In this document: piece after piece, positions 26,531-35,013 of the stretch
Layout: every line of letters begins with the position of its first letter
How positions within the stretch are numbered: the stretch's first letter is position 1
Position numbers and translations under genes: made by a program
Assembly: GCA_902521155.1 (NCBI GenBank)
Contig: CABYQR010000011.1
Coordinates: forward strand, 1 to 36,917
DNA from: an uncultured Alphaproteobacteria bacterium
GTDB lineage: Bacteria; Pseudomonadota; Alphaproteobacteria; HIMB59
Direction: 5' to 3'
DNA length: 36,917 bases
The notes under the pieces: generated by a model
The model's database searches: none
Told to the model about the DNA's origin: nothing
The model's input: the letters and a program-made list of their open reading frames with translations, nothing else

Positions 26531-26995
26531 ATGGGAAATAAAAAAATAAAAATTTTTAATGATTTAGTTAATTTAATTAAAGAAACTCCAAAACTTGTGC
26601 CTCCAATCCATGTGGCAGAGGGAAAAGTATTAGAGAGTTGGATAGATTATAATGACCATATGAATATGGCCTACTATGTTCAATGTTTTGAGGAAAGTTC
26701 TGACTTCGTTCTCGAACATGCAGGCCTAGGTTATGATTATGCCCTAAATCAGCAAAAAGGGGTTTTTGTAATTAAATGTGAGATTAATTACAAAAAAGAA
26801 ATTAAACAGGGAGAAAAATTTATTATCTCTTTAATAGATCTAATATGTAAAGGGAAAAAGCTTATTTTAAAATTTAATATGATTGATTATCAAAATTCTA
26901 TTTTTGCAAACTATGAAATTCTAAATTTAAATATTGATCTTAAAACAAAAAAATCAATTACCTTTGAGGATACTATTATAAAAAAACTATCCTAA
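26531..26995 (+). CDS. Hotdog-fold thioesterase
   Basis: This protein of about 154 residues has the 4HBT-type hotdog pattern. The motif SWIDYNDHMNMAYYVQCFE (about 36-54) contains the Asp-x-x-His-Met-Asn active-site turn, and the strands GVFVIKCEINYKKEIKQGE follow. Members hydrolyse acyl-CoA thioesters; a betainyl-CoA-type or other small acyl substrate is possible but not shown. I use ATG 26531; a TTG two codons upstream is in frame. It is the only plus-strand gene among minus-strand genes here and overlaps the recR end by 9 bases. Confidence 0.75.
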   Translation: MGNKKIKIFNDLVNLIKETPKLVPPIHVAEGKVLESWIDYNDHMNMAYYVQCFEESSDFVLEHAGLGYDYALNQQKGVFVIKCEINYKKEIKQGEKFIISLIDLICKGKKLILKFNMIDYQNSIFANYEILNLNIDLKTKKSITFEDTIIKKLS

Positions 26996-27583
26996 ATTTT
27001 TTCGAGATTCTAACGCTGCTCCTAAAGTATTATCATCTAAATAATGAATTTCACTTCCTACAGGAACTCCATAAGCGAGTTGTGTAATTTTAATGTTAAG
27101 ACTCTCTAATGCATCTTTAATTACTAGGGCTGTAGTTTGACCTTCTATAGTGGCGCTCAGGGCAAGAATAATTTCTTGGGCTTGGTTAATTTCTATTCTT
27201 TCTCTAAGTTTGTTTAACTTTAAATCTTGTTCTGTAAAGTTTTTAGCTGCTGAAAGAAGTCCCCCTATAACATGATAAAGGCCTTTATGATAACCAGATC
27301 TTTCAAAAGCCCATACATCTGCCATATCTTCTACAATACAAATAGTTTTTTTGGAGCGATTATCAGAGGAGCAAATCTTACATGGAATTATTACATCTAA
27401 TATTCCACAATTATCACATTTCTTAATTACTGCTGCTGTTTCCTTTACGCTATCTCCTAGGGGTAGCATTAATTCTTGTTTATTTTTAATCAAATAAAGG
27501 GCTATTCTTTGAGCTGACCTTTGTCCTATACCAGGCAATCTAGAAATAAGATTGATTAATTTTTGAAGTTCGTCTTGAGACAA
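26987..27583 (-). CDS. recR: Recombination mediator RecR
   Basis: RecR works with RecF/RecO to load RecA at gaps. The 198 residues contain the helix-hairpin-helix RLPGIGQRSAQR (about 15-26), the zinc cysteines C56, C59, C68 and C71, and a Toprim domain starting at ICIVEDMADV. The end holds the Walker-like PVGSEIHYLDDNTL. The start is TTG at 27583, one base after the ybaB stop; no ATG lies upstream of the conserved LINLISRLPG. The dnaX-ybaB-recR order is classical. Confidence 0.96.
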   Translation of the reverse strand: MSQDELQKLINLISRLPGIGQRSAQRIALYLIKNKQELMLPLGDSVKETAAVIKKCDNCGILDVIIPCKICSSDNRSKKTICIVEDMADVWAFERSGYHKGLYHVIGGLLSAAKNFTEQDLKLNKLRERIEINQAQEIILALSATIEGQTTALVIKDALESLNIKITQLAYGVPVGSEIHYLDDNTLGAALESRKNLG

Positions 27584-27584
27584 A

Positions 27585-27911
27585 TTAAAAGGGCATTTTC
27601 ATACCTGGAGGCAAAGGCAACCCTCCAGTAATTTTTTTCATTTCCTCAGAAGACATCTCTTCAACTTTTTCTTTAGCCTGGTTAAGAGCAGCTTTGATTA
27701 AATCTTCCAATACATCCTTTTCCTCTTCGGATAAAAGTGATGGATCTATATTAATTGATTGAACTATTTGTTTTCCATTCATAACAACCTTAACCATTCC
27801 TCCACCAGACTCAGCTTCAATGGTTTTGTTTTCTAATTCTTTTTGCATTTCTTGCATTTTAGCTTGCATTTCTTGGACTTTTTTCATCATACCGCCCATA
27901 TTACCCATCAT
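27585..27911 (-). CDS. ybaB: Nucleoid-associated YbaB/EbfC family protein
   Basis: YbaB is a small dimeric DNA-binding protein whose gene is nearly always between dnaX and recR. The Met/Gln-rich helix KKVQEMQAKMQEMQKEL and the core SGGGMVKVVMNGKQIVQSI match the family, and the tail LPLPPGMKMPF is typical. Several start codons are close together. The ATG at 27911 has AGAGG at an ideal spacing of 8 bases and gives 108 residues; a GTG at 27920 and an ATG at 27917 are alternatives. The start lies inside the dnaX 3' end. Confidence 0.94.
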   Translation of the reverse strand: MMGNMGGMMKKVQEMQAKMQEMQKELENKTIEAESGGGMVKVVMNGKQIVQSINIDPSLLSEEEKDVLEDLIKAALNQAKEKVEEMSSEEMKKITGGLPLPPGMKMPF

Positions 27912-29505
27912 TTTCATCACCTCTTTCTATATCTTCAATATCTATAATCTTTGCATTGGGGAATTTAGCAAGAACTTTTTTAAAATCGTCTGTTTTCGTT
28001 TCCTGCTCAATTAGTTCTTTTTTGTATAAGATTTTGATTGATTCTAAATTGTCTATATTTTTTTTGACTACAATATCTAATTCAAAATCCTTATCAAAAT
28101 TTTGTTTAAGTTCCTCGCTTCCTTGAAAGCTATCTGACAAAACGTTAATTTTTAACTTCTTTTCTTTCTCAGAAAAATAAACTACTTCACATTGCTCCAT
28201 AATTATACCCGCCATAAGGGGAGAGAAATTTTTTCCGTAAAATTGGAAAAAATTTTGATGTATTTCTATTCTTTCCTTCAATGAAATTTTCATACTAGCA
28301 TCCACTTTGTTTTCAATAGCTTGATCTAAGTTAGGAGAGGATTTTTCTTCTTTTTTTTTTATTTCAGGCTTTTTTTTTTCTTCTAAAGTGTCAGAAGGAT
28401 TATCGTTTAAAAGAAATGCGCATCTCAGCAAGATCATCTCAAGTGTGGAGTGTGGATGAGGAGAAATTTTTATTTCATCATATCCTTTAATTAAGCTTTG
28501 CCAAAAAATATTTAATTTTCCATGATCGTATTGAGTCACATAAGATGCAAAATTTTTGTCATCTTCTGTTAAAAACTCATCTTTCATAAGATTTGAATTA
28601 ATTTTAAGTTTGCAAGACCAATTGATTATATTCATCAAATCTTCTAATATTTTTGATGTTTCAGATCCTCTTTGATACATAGTTTCAAGCTTGGAAATAA
28701 GATCAGTAAGATTATTTTCAAGTATATTCTTAGATAAATTGTAAAGATCGCTTAGCTTTGAGTAACCGAGCATATTGATAATTTCTTCTGTTTTTATTGT
28801 GTCTTCTAATTTAAAAACATTTGCCTGATCTAAAATACTCAGAGCGTCTCTCACAGAGCCGTCACTAGCTTTTACAATTAAGTTTAATGCCTCTTTTTCA
28901 ATTAATATATTTTCTTTATTGGCAATAGTTTCAAGAAATAAGTATAAAACTTTTTTATCTATTCTTCTTAAATCAAATCTTTGACATCTAGATAAAATAG
29001 TAATGGGGACCTTTGAAATTTCTGTGGTAGCAAAAATAAATTTTGAGTGGGGAGGAGGCTCTTCTAGTGTTTTTAGTAATGCATTAAAAGCACTCTTAGA
29101 GAGCATGTGCACCTCATCGATGATGTAAACTTTGTACTTACCTAAAACAGGATTGTATTTAACGTTTTCAATAATTTCCCTAGCGTTTTCAACACTAGTA
29201 TTTGATGCAGCATCAATTTCTATTACATCGGGGTGTCGATCTTCAGTAATAGCTTTTGCCTGTTCACAGTTTAAGAGATCTGGCTTATTAGAATTGTCAT
29301 AAGCTGTACAATTTAACATTTTTGCTACAATACGAGCTGTTGTAGTTTTACCAACCCCCCTTATGCCAGTGAATATATAAGCATTGGGAATTTTGTTAAG
29401 CTGAATTGATTTTTGAATAGTGTCTACAAGATACTCTTGGCCTATTAGATCGCTAAAGTCTTTTGGTCTATATTTAAGTGCGAGTATATCTGATTGATGC
29501 TTCAT
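27901..29505 (-). CDS. dnaX: DNA polymerase III subunit tau/gamma
   Basis: DnaX is the motor of the clamp loader and links the polymerase cores. The 534 residues show the P-loop GIRGVGKT (47-54), DEVH (130-133) and SRCQRFDLRRI. Domain III ends near 370, followed by a Lys/Glu linker and a C-terminal tau-type domain. Two features are unusual. Only two zinc-module cysteines remain (C66 and C80), where most DnaX proteins have four. The linker is encoded by two A10 runs (plus-strand T10 at 28370-28379 and 28351-28360); a one-base slip at either gives a stop within a few codons, which would make a gamma-like form of about 380 residues. Confidence 0.96.
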   Translation of the reverse strand: MKHQSDILALKYRPKDFSDLIGQEYLVDTIQKSIQLNKIPNAYIFTGIRGVGKTTTARIVAKMLNCTAYDNSNKPDLLNCEQAKAITEDRHPDVIEIDAASNTSVENAREIIENVKYNPVLGKYKVYIIDEVHMLSKSAFNALLKTLEEPPPHSKFIFATTEISKVPITILSRCQRFDLRRIDKKVLYLFLETIANKENILIEKEALNLIVKASDGSVRDALSILDQANVFKLEDTIKTEEIINMLGYSKLSDLYNLSKNILENNLTDLISKLETMYQRGSETSKILEDLMNIINWSCKLKINSNLMKDEFLTEDDKNFASYVTQYDHGKLNIFWQSLIKGYDEIKISPHPHSTLEMILLRCAFLLNDNPSDTLEEKKKPEIKKKEEKSSPNLDQAIENKVDASMKISLKERIEIHQNFFQFYGKNFSPLMAGIIMEQCEVVYFSEKEKKLKINVLSDSFQGSEELKQNFDKDFELDIVVKKNIDNLESIKILYKKELIEQETKTDDFKKVLAKFPNAKIIDIEDIERGDENDG

Positions 29506-29515
29506 TATTTAAAAG

Positions 29516-29603
29516 GAGAATTACACGACCCAGGTCTTTGTGTTACGGCTGCTTTCTTTCGAACCTGACCGGATTAGCATAAAAAACTGCCCATGTAATT
29601 CTC
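29516..29603 (-). ncRNA. ffs: Signal recognition particle RNA (4.5S type)
   Basis: On the minus strand the sequence carries the nearly invariant SRP domain IV, read as GGTCAGGTTCGAAAGAAAGC followed by AGCC, where GTCAGG and AGCAGCC flank a GNRA-like tetraloop. The ends GAGAATTACA (complement of 29594-29603) and TGTAATTCTC (complement of 29516-29525) pair perfectly, giving a small RNA of about 88 bases. The RNA partners Ffh to target membrane proteins, and a location just upstream of dnaX is common. The dnaX ATG is 10 bases beyond its 3' end. Confidence 0.93.
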
Positions 29604-29640
29604 GATTCATTTTATAACAGTTATCATACAAAATATGAAG

Positions 29641-30480
29641 TTATTGTCTTGATCGATAGCTAGATTTCTCAAAAACACCTAGTTTTCTCACTTTTGAACA
29701 ATAGTGATTCATGTCTTCTAAAGCCAACTTAGTATTTTCCTGATCAGGGTGACCCTCTATTTCACAATAAAATTCTGTGATAACAAAATTGGCACCGTAG
29801 TTATAGCTTTCTAATTTTATCATATTTACATTGTTAGTAGCAAAACCTCCCATGACTTTGAAAAGGGATCCTGGGGTATTGTTCACAGCGAATAAAAAAG
29901 ATGAAATATATTTTTTTTGAGGGTCATAGTCTTTGTTTTCATCTTTAGACATTACATAGAATCGAGTGATATTGTTTTTAGAGTTAGCAAAACTCTCATC
30001 AACTATTTTTAGTGTATATATATCTGCAGCTAAACTTGATGCGATAGCTGCTGTATCTAATACTTTATTTTCAGAAATGTTTTTTGCCGATCCCGCAGTA
30101 TCTGCTCCTACGAGGATATCAAAATCTAATTTTTGTATTTTATTACTACATTGGGCTAAAGCCTGCTCATGGCTGATTATTTTTTTTATATTTTCAATTT
30201 TTGACTCAGAGTGGATTAATAATTTATGCTCGACTCTTTGAAAGTGTTCAAAATTAATATGCAGATCTGATTTTGGCAATAAACGGTGTATATCTGCAAC
30301 TCTTCCAGCGGCAGAATTTTCTATTGGTATCATAGCAAAATCTACTTGTTCAGATTCTGCTTTTGAAATTGCAATTTCAAATGTTTTGCAAGGAACAGGT
30401 TCTGATTCAGGAAAAAATTCTTGAACTGCAAGATGACTGTATGCACCCTTAACGCCTTGAAATGAAATTTTTTTACCCAT
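29641..30480 (-). CDS. pheA: Prephenate dehydratase
   Basis: This enzyme converts prephenate to phenylpyruvate in phenylalanine synthesis. The 279 residues have the start SFQGVKGAYSHLAVQ, IPIENSAAGRV (about 51-61) and the catalytic TRF at 172-174. A C-terminal ACT domain (about 190-270) with NTPGSLFKVMGGFA and LESYNYG is the expected phenylalanine sensor. No chorismate mutase domain is fused. The start overlaps the kdsB end by 8 bases. Confidence 0.96.
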   Translation of the reverse strand: MGKKISFQGVKGAYSHLAVQEFFPESEPVPCKTFEIAISKAESEQVDFAMIPIENSAAGRVADIHRLLPKSDLHINFEHFQRVEHKLLIHSESKIENIKKIISHEQALAQCSNKIQKLDFDILVGADTAGSAKNISENKVLDTAAIASSLAADIYTLKIVDESFANSKNNITRFYVMSKDENKDYDPQKKYISSFLFAVNNTPGSLFKVMGGFATNNVNMIKLESYNYGANFVITEFYCEIEGHPDQENTKLALEDMNHYCSKVRKLGVFEKSSYRSRQ

Positions 30481-31198
30481 GGTCTTGAATTAACTGATTT
30501 ACTGTATCTAAATCTTCTTTGGTATCAACACCCAATATCTCTTCATCTATGACAGTTATGCCTATTGTTGTATTTTCTGATACCCTTAATTGCTCCAGTT
30601 TTTCTTCAAGCTCTCTCTTTGTTGGTTTACGAGAAATATATTCTTTTAAGAACTGCTTTTGAAAACCATATACACCTATATGATGAAAGATACTTTTATT
30701 TAATTTAGAAATATCGATTAAAGTTCTACTAAAATCTTTAGCTACAAGATTTTTGGAATTAACTACCTCAACTTTAACCTTAGATAGGTTTTCAGCCTCA
30801 ACTTTATTTTTAAAAGGACAAGCTAGAGTAGTCATTTTGTAATTAGATAGGTTTTGCCTTAATGACGAAATATATTCCTTTTTGATAAAGGGCATATCTC
30901 CTTGAACATTAATAATATAATCAAAACTTAAATTTTTCTCTAATTTTTCAACCGTCTCCCCAATACGGTCACTACCTGAAATATGGTTGGGGTTTGTTAA
31001 AACAAAGGGAAGATTATTTTTGTTACAATAATCCTCTACCTCTTGGTCACAAATTGCTAAAAAGACATTTTCAAAAGATTTTGAGGCTGCATTAAACACA
31101 TAATGTAGCATTGGGAGGTTATCAATTTTTGCAAAAGGCTTGTTAGGAAACCTTGAGGCCTGCAATCTTACGGGTATTACAACGATAGTATCAATCAT
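30473..31198 (-). CDS. kdsB: CMP-KDO synthetase (3-deoxy-manno-octulosonate cytidylyltransferase)
   Basis: KdsB activates KDO with CTP for lipopolysaccharide inner-core synthesis, so the organism is expected to have LPS. The 241 residues show the nucleotidyltransferase start VVIPVRLQASRFPNKP, NPNHISGSDRIGE (about 89-101), NVQGDMPFI and HHIGVYGFQKQFL. It is first in kdsB-pheA and diverges from the cytochrome c gene, a grouping common in alphaproteobacteria. Confidence 0.96.
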   Translation of the reverse strand: MIDTIVVIPVRLQASRFPNKPFAKIDNLPMLHYVFNAASKSFENVFLAICDQEVEDYCNKNNLPFVLTNPNHISGSDRIGETVEKLEKNLSFDYIINVQGDMPFIKKEYISSLRQNLSNYKMTTLACPFKNKVEAENLSKVKVEVVNSKNLVAKDFSRTLIDISKLNKSIFHHIGVYGFQKQFLKEYISRKPTKRELEEKLEQLRVSENTTIGITVIDEEILGVDTKEDLDTVNQLIQDHG

Positions 31199-31257
31199 GA
31201 ATGCGACAAAAATCCGTTTTCAGTGCTATATTTTTAAACATAGACTTCTGTTTTAAT

Positions 31258-31776
31258 ATGGAATCCAATAAAATTCTAGGTGCAATAATACTTGCTTTGT
31301 TATTAGCGGCAGCTTTTTCAAAAATAGCTGATATGACTGTTCATCCGGAGTTTCCCAAGGAATTAGCTTATACTATAGAAATTCCAGAGGGAGATTCATT
31401 AGGCTCTCAGGTAGAAGAGGTTAATATTTTTGAAGTGCTGCCTGAAATAACTCCTATGCTTGCTTCAGCAAATTTAGCTAATGGTGAGAAACTATTTAAG
31501 AAGTGTGCCTCTTGTCATACTTATCAAAAAGGCGGTGAAAATAAAGTTGGTCCAGCAATGTGGGGAATAGTAAATAGAGCAAAGGCTTCTGTTGATGGTT
31601 TTGCTTATTCAGGAGCACTAGCTGATTTTGGTGGTGACTGGAGTGTGGAAGAGTTGAATAAATTCTTACTGAAACCAAAAAAATATGTTCCTGGCACTAA
31701 AATGAACTTCAATGGTCTTAAAAAAGACCAAGATAGGGCTGATTTAATTAAGTGGCTCGACAACCTTTCTGATTAA
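31258..31776 (+). CDS. Membrane-anchored c-type cytochrome, CycM-like
   Basis: This class I cytochrome c carries electrons between the bc1 complex and oxidase while tethered to the inner membrane. From the ATG at 31258 it has 172 residues with an uncleaved N-terminal helix (about 6-22), a linker of about 50 residues, and the haem site CASCH (83-87). The axial Met is M149 in GTKMNF. The upstream in-frame ATG at 31201 would place 19 extra residues before the helix and does not fit the family. It diverges from kdsB. Confidence 0.9.
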   Translation: MESNKILGAIILALLLAAAFSKIADMTVHPEFPKELAYTIEIPEGDSLGSQVEEVNIFEVLPEITPMLASANLANGEKLFKKCASCHTYQKGGENKVGPAMWGIVNRAKASVDGFAYSGALADFGGDWSVEELNKFLLKPKKYVPGTKMNFNGLKKDQDRADLIKWLDNLSD

Positions 31777-31813
31777 AAGTTTTAATTATAAATTTTTTCT
31801 CTAACATGTTTAT

Positions 31814-33346
31814 ATGAATCCTGTTTCGCTAGATTCAAGTAAATTGAAATCACTTTTTGGTGCTTATTATGATAGGAGAATGATAAGAATTTTACTTCTA
31901 GGTATAATAAGTGGTTTTCCATGGGTTTTAATTGGTAGTGCTCTTTCTCTTTGGCTAAAAGAAGAGGGCTTGAGCAGAAGTACTATTGGCTGGGCTGGAT
32001 TGATCTTTGGTGTATATGCAATTAATTTTTTGTGGGCACCTATTATTGATCGTCTTCGAATTCCCTTTTTGACTAATAAAGTTGGTCATCGAAAGTCGAT
32101 CATTATATTGATGCAAATAATCATTTTAATTAGTTTGATTATTTGGACTACATTAGAGCCCACTCAAAATCTAGCTTTAATTATCGGTGTGGGTCTTGCA
32201 ATTGCTATTTCATCTGCAACTCAAGATATAACTATTGATGCTTTAAGAATAGAACAGATTAATAAAGAAGAAACTTCCAGCATGGCTGCAGGAGCAGCTA
32301 TGGCTGTTGTAGGCTGGTGGACTGGGTTTAAACTTGGAGGTTTCATTTGTTTAGAAGTAGCTGAAAGATTGGAAATCTCAGGAGTGGAACAATATTGGCA
32401 AATAACTTTTATATTTTTAATGGCTATAATTGTTCTGTGTAATATCGGTTTAAGTTTTATCCCTGAGTCAAACAAAGAAAGATTTCAAAATATGGCAAAT
32501 ATGGATGCCTCAAGTAGTAATGTAGGAAGTTTAGTTAATGCTAGTTATCTTTTTGCTGCACTAGGAGCTCTTTGTTTTCTAGTAGGGCAGTTTTTTGATA
32601 AGACCTGGTTTACCAATGGTGGGCTGTCCTTTATTGTAATTGCCATCATGTTTTATATTTTTTCTTTTTATATAAAAAAATATGGAGAAAACAACACTGT
32701 TTCTAATATATTTTTTTATCTAAATAATGTTGTGGCTAACCCTTTAAGTAGTTTTTTTAAAAACAATGGAATAAAAATTGGAATCTCAATTTTGGCTTTT
32801 GTTTTTCTTTTTAAGATTGGTGAAGCTTTTTTAGGTAGGATGAGTCTTGTATTTTATAAAGAGATCGGCTTTTCAAAGGGTGATATAGCTATTTATTCTA
32901 AAGCTTTAGGATGGATCACAACTGTTTTTTTTACACTTATTGGTGGAGCAATAGCTATGAGATCAGGCATAATTAAAACCTTAATTATTGCCGGAATAGC
33001 AATGGCTGCAACTAACATACTTTTTTCATTTCTCGCTTGGGCGGGACCTTCAAAAGGTCTTTTTGCAGTTGCTGTAATTTTAGATGACTTAGCTGCGGCT
33101 TTTGCAACGGTTGCTTTTGTTGCCTTTATATCTTTGCTAGTTGATAGAAGCTTTACCGCAACTCAATATGCATTATTAGCCTCTGTGGGAACGGCTGGAA
33201 GAACCTTATTGGCTTCATCTTCCGGTGCAATGGTTGATGGTCTTGGTGGAGACTGGGGATTATTTTTTATGATTACTGCAATAATGGTTATCCCTTCATT
33301 GATGTTCTTATTAGCGATTAAAAATAAATTGAAACTAAATAAATAA
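31814..33346 (+). CDS. AmpG-like MFS permease
   Basis: This 510-residue transporter of about 12 membrane helices has the AmpG-type opening GFPWVLIGSALSLWL followed by STIGWAGLIFGVY and NFLWAPIIDR, and TQDITIDALRIE near 138-149. AmpG imports anhydro-muropeptides for wall recycling; other members of this group have unknown substrates. The sequence from about 220 to 310 is longer and less conserved than in AmpG of enterobacteria. No ampD, nagZ or beta-lactamase gene is adjacent, so the substrate is an inference. Confidence 0.8.
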   Translation: MNPVSLDSSKLKSLFGAYYDRRMIRILLLGIISGFPWVLIGSALSLWLKEEGLSRSTIGWAGLIFGVYAINFLWAPIIDRLRIPFLTNKVGHRKSIIILMQIIILISLIIWTTLEPTQNLALIIGVGLAIAISSATQDITIDALRIEQINKEETSSMAAGAAMAVVGWWTGFKLGGFICLEVAERLEISGVEQYWQITFIFLMAIIVLCNIGLSFIPESNKERFQNMANMDASSSNVGSLVNASYLFAALGALCFLVGQFFDKTWFTNGGLSFIVIAIMFYIFSFYIKKYGENNTVSNIFFYLNNVVANPLSSFFKNNGIKIGISILAFVFLFKIGEAFLGRMSLVFYKEIGFSKGDIAIYSKALGWITTVFFTLIGGAIAMRSGIIKTLIIAGIAMAATNILFSFLAWAGPSKGLFAVAVILDDLAAAFATVAFVAFISLLVDRSFTATQYALLASVGTAGRTLLASSSGAMVDGLGGDWGLFFMITAIMVIPSLMFLLAIKNKLKLNK

Positions 33347-33372
33347 ATATAGTACTATAAATTTATAATTTG

Positions 33373-34494
33373 ATGCTTAAAAATTTATTAGTAATTTTCT
33401 TTTTATTTTCCTTTTCATCTTTAAATTCTCTTACTTTTAAAAGTGATGGGTCCGTAATATCAAGCAAAGGGGAAACTCTTACAAAGTCTTTTGCTGATAG
33501 ATATCAAAAAGCGCTTACTCAATATATTAATGGTGAAGAGATACTTGATTGGCCTATAGTAGAAATTAATAGTTCTGGAAATCCTATTAAGAAAAAAGGG
33601 TTTATGGGAGAAAAACTCCTTAAAGAAGGTGCCCCATTATTTTCACTTCCTAAAGTATTATCTGGTGATCCAGTAGAAGCTATTTCAATGAATAATGGTC
33701 TAATCCAAGAAAATTTTATTCAAGTCATGCTAGCGAATTCAAGTGAGAAGTGGTCGAATGAAAAGGGTTTTGGTGAAGAAATAATTAATAATGCTAAAGA
33801 TAATGTCAATAATCTTGTAAGTGAGGATTTTCAAGAATTCAAACTAACTATTCTGTCTAAAGAATTTATTAAAGAAACAAGAACTTATGGATCTTTTGAA
33901 GAAATAAAAGATACTGAGTCATTTACAGAATTAAGTGCAAAATTGAATAAATTTTATGGAGCTGATACAGATATATCTTCAAAAATTTTAGAGGAAAAAT
34001 TTAAGAGTAATCTTGGAAACCAAAGCTTTGCCATAAATGCTCAAAGTTTTAAAACTATTATTCAAGATCGAACTGGAATATTAATAAACGACCATGGTTG
34101 GACTGATAATTTGGTTAGAAATGAATTAAGTTCAATTTCTAAAGAAATAGGAGAAGAAATAAATATTGATAAAGAACTTGCAAAAATAAATGAAGAAGCA
34201 GGTAAGGCAGCAATGGACTATGCTAATAGTGATTTAAAACAAGCTCTTGAAGAAGCTGCAAATGCGGCACAAGCTGAGGCAGTTAACGACGTTGCCACAC
34301 GAGTAGCTGCAGCAGAAGCCTATGCAGCAAGTGCTTCTGCAGCTCGCCAAGAAGCAGAAAAAGCTGTAGCTGATGCGGCCAATGATGAGGCTAGAAATGC
34401 AGCACTGGCTGAGTTAGAAAGAACTTTGAAGGAAGAGCAAGGAGCCCAAGACAATTTAAGTAATGTTATCGAAACAGAAGCAATTGAACCTTAA
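33373..34494 (+). CDS. Secreted protein with Ala-rich C-terminal coiled coil, function unknown
   Basis: The ATG at 33373 gives 373 residues. A signal peptide (MLKNLLVIFFLFSFSSLNS, cleavage near 19) is followed by an acidic, Asn/Lys/Glu-rich globular region (about 20-255) with no domain I recognise. Residues about 265-350 are an Ala/Glu-rich helical repeat (EEAANAAQAEAVNDVATRVA and similar) whose codons are visibly more GC-rich than the rest of the gene. The end is acidic (NVIETEAIEP). No Cys residues are visible. It follows the permease by 26 bases, possibly in one transcript, and overlaps the IalB gene end by four bases. Confidence 0.7.
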   Translation: MLKNLLVIFFLFSFSSLNSLTFKSDGSVISSKGETLTKSFADRYQKALTQYINGEEILDWPIVEINSSGNPIKKKGFMGEKLLKEGAPLFSLPKVLSGDPVEAISMNNGLIQENFIQVMLANSSEKWSNEKGFGEEIINNAKDNVNNLVSEDFQEFKLTILSKEFIKETRTYGSFEEIKDTESFTELSAKLNKFYGADTDISSKILEEKFKSNLGNQSFAINAQSFKTIIQDRTGILINDHGWTDNLVRNELSSISKEIGEEINIDKELAKINEEAGKAAMDYANSDLKQALEEAANAAQAEAVNDVATRVAAAEAYAASASAARQEAEKAVADAANDEARNAALAELERTLKEEQGAQDNLSNVIETEAIEP

Positions 34495-34976
34495 AAATTA
34501 CTTTTTACAAGTCTTTCATAACCTGCAGTAAATCCTAACAAAGAATATGTAATTGTTGCTTCACGATTATCAAGCAATAGAACTTTCAAAGTTATTTGGT
34601 TTCCTGCTTTAAACATATTGATGAAATTATCTGCAATAATCTCGGCTATAAAACATGCACTTTGGTTGCAATAAGCATAATTTAATTCAAGAGGATCGTT
34701 TTCATCAATTTGTAATTGAACAGAATTTTTTAAATTAACAGCATGGGGAAAAGCAATTTGCATTTGAGCTAAACTGTCAGGATTGATCGTTATTGATAAA
34801 TAACTAACAACCTCTTCAGTATTTTGGTCAAATACTAATTCTCTTAGATCGCATATTTTTTGGGATTGCTCTTCAACGCAAGTAAATTGCCATGCTTCAA
34901 AATTTTCTTGTTCAATAACATGTTGGTCTGCATTGACTGGAAAGACAAAAAATAAGATTAAAAGTATTATTCTCAC
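34491..34976 (-). CDS. Invasion-associated locus B (IalB) family secreted protein
   Basis: This 161-residue exported protein has a short signal peptide (MRIILLILFFVFPVNA, cut before Asp). The mature part has the IalB pattern: WQFTCVEE with a partner Cys in KICDLREL, the strand QLQIDENDP, the Cys pair in YAYCNQSACFIAEI, and the end YSLLGFTAGYERL. The four Cys suggest two disulfides. The start is GTG at 34976; the nearby ATG at 34980 is out of frame. The family is widespread in alphaproteobacteria, and its role in non-pathogens is unknown. Confidence 0.85.
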   Translation of the reverse strand: MRIILLILFFVFPVNADQHVIEQENFEAWQFTCVEEQSQKICDLRELVFDQNTEEVVSYLSITINPDSLAQMQIAFPHAVNLKNSVQLQIDENDPLELNYAYCNQSACFIAEIIADNFINMFKAGNQITLKVLLLDNREATITYSLLGFTAGYERLVKSNF

Positions 34977-35013
34977 ACATCTAGAATATAGGAAGATTCA
35001 TTATATCCAACAA

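Noticed and set aside
31201-31257. The ATG at 31201 as the cytochrome c start
   Set aside because: It puts 19 extra residues before the membrane anchor. The ATG at 31258 fits CycM-type proteins.
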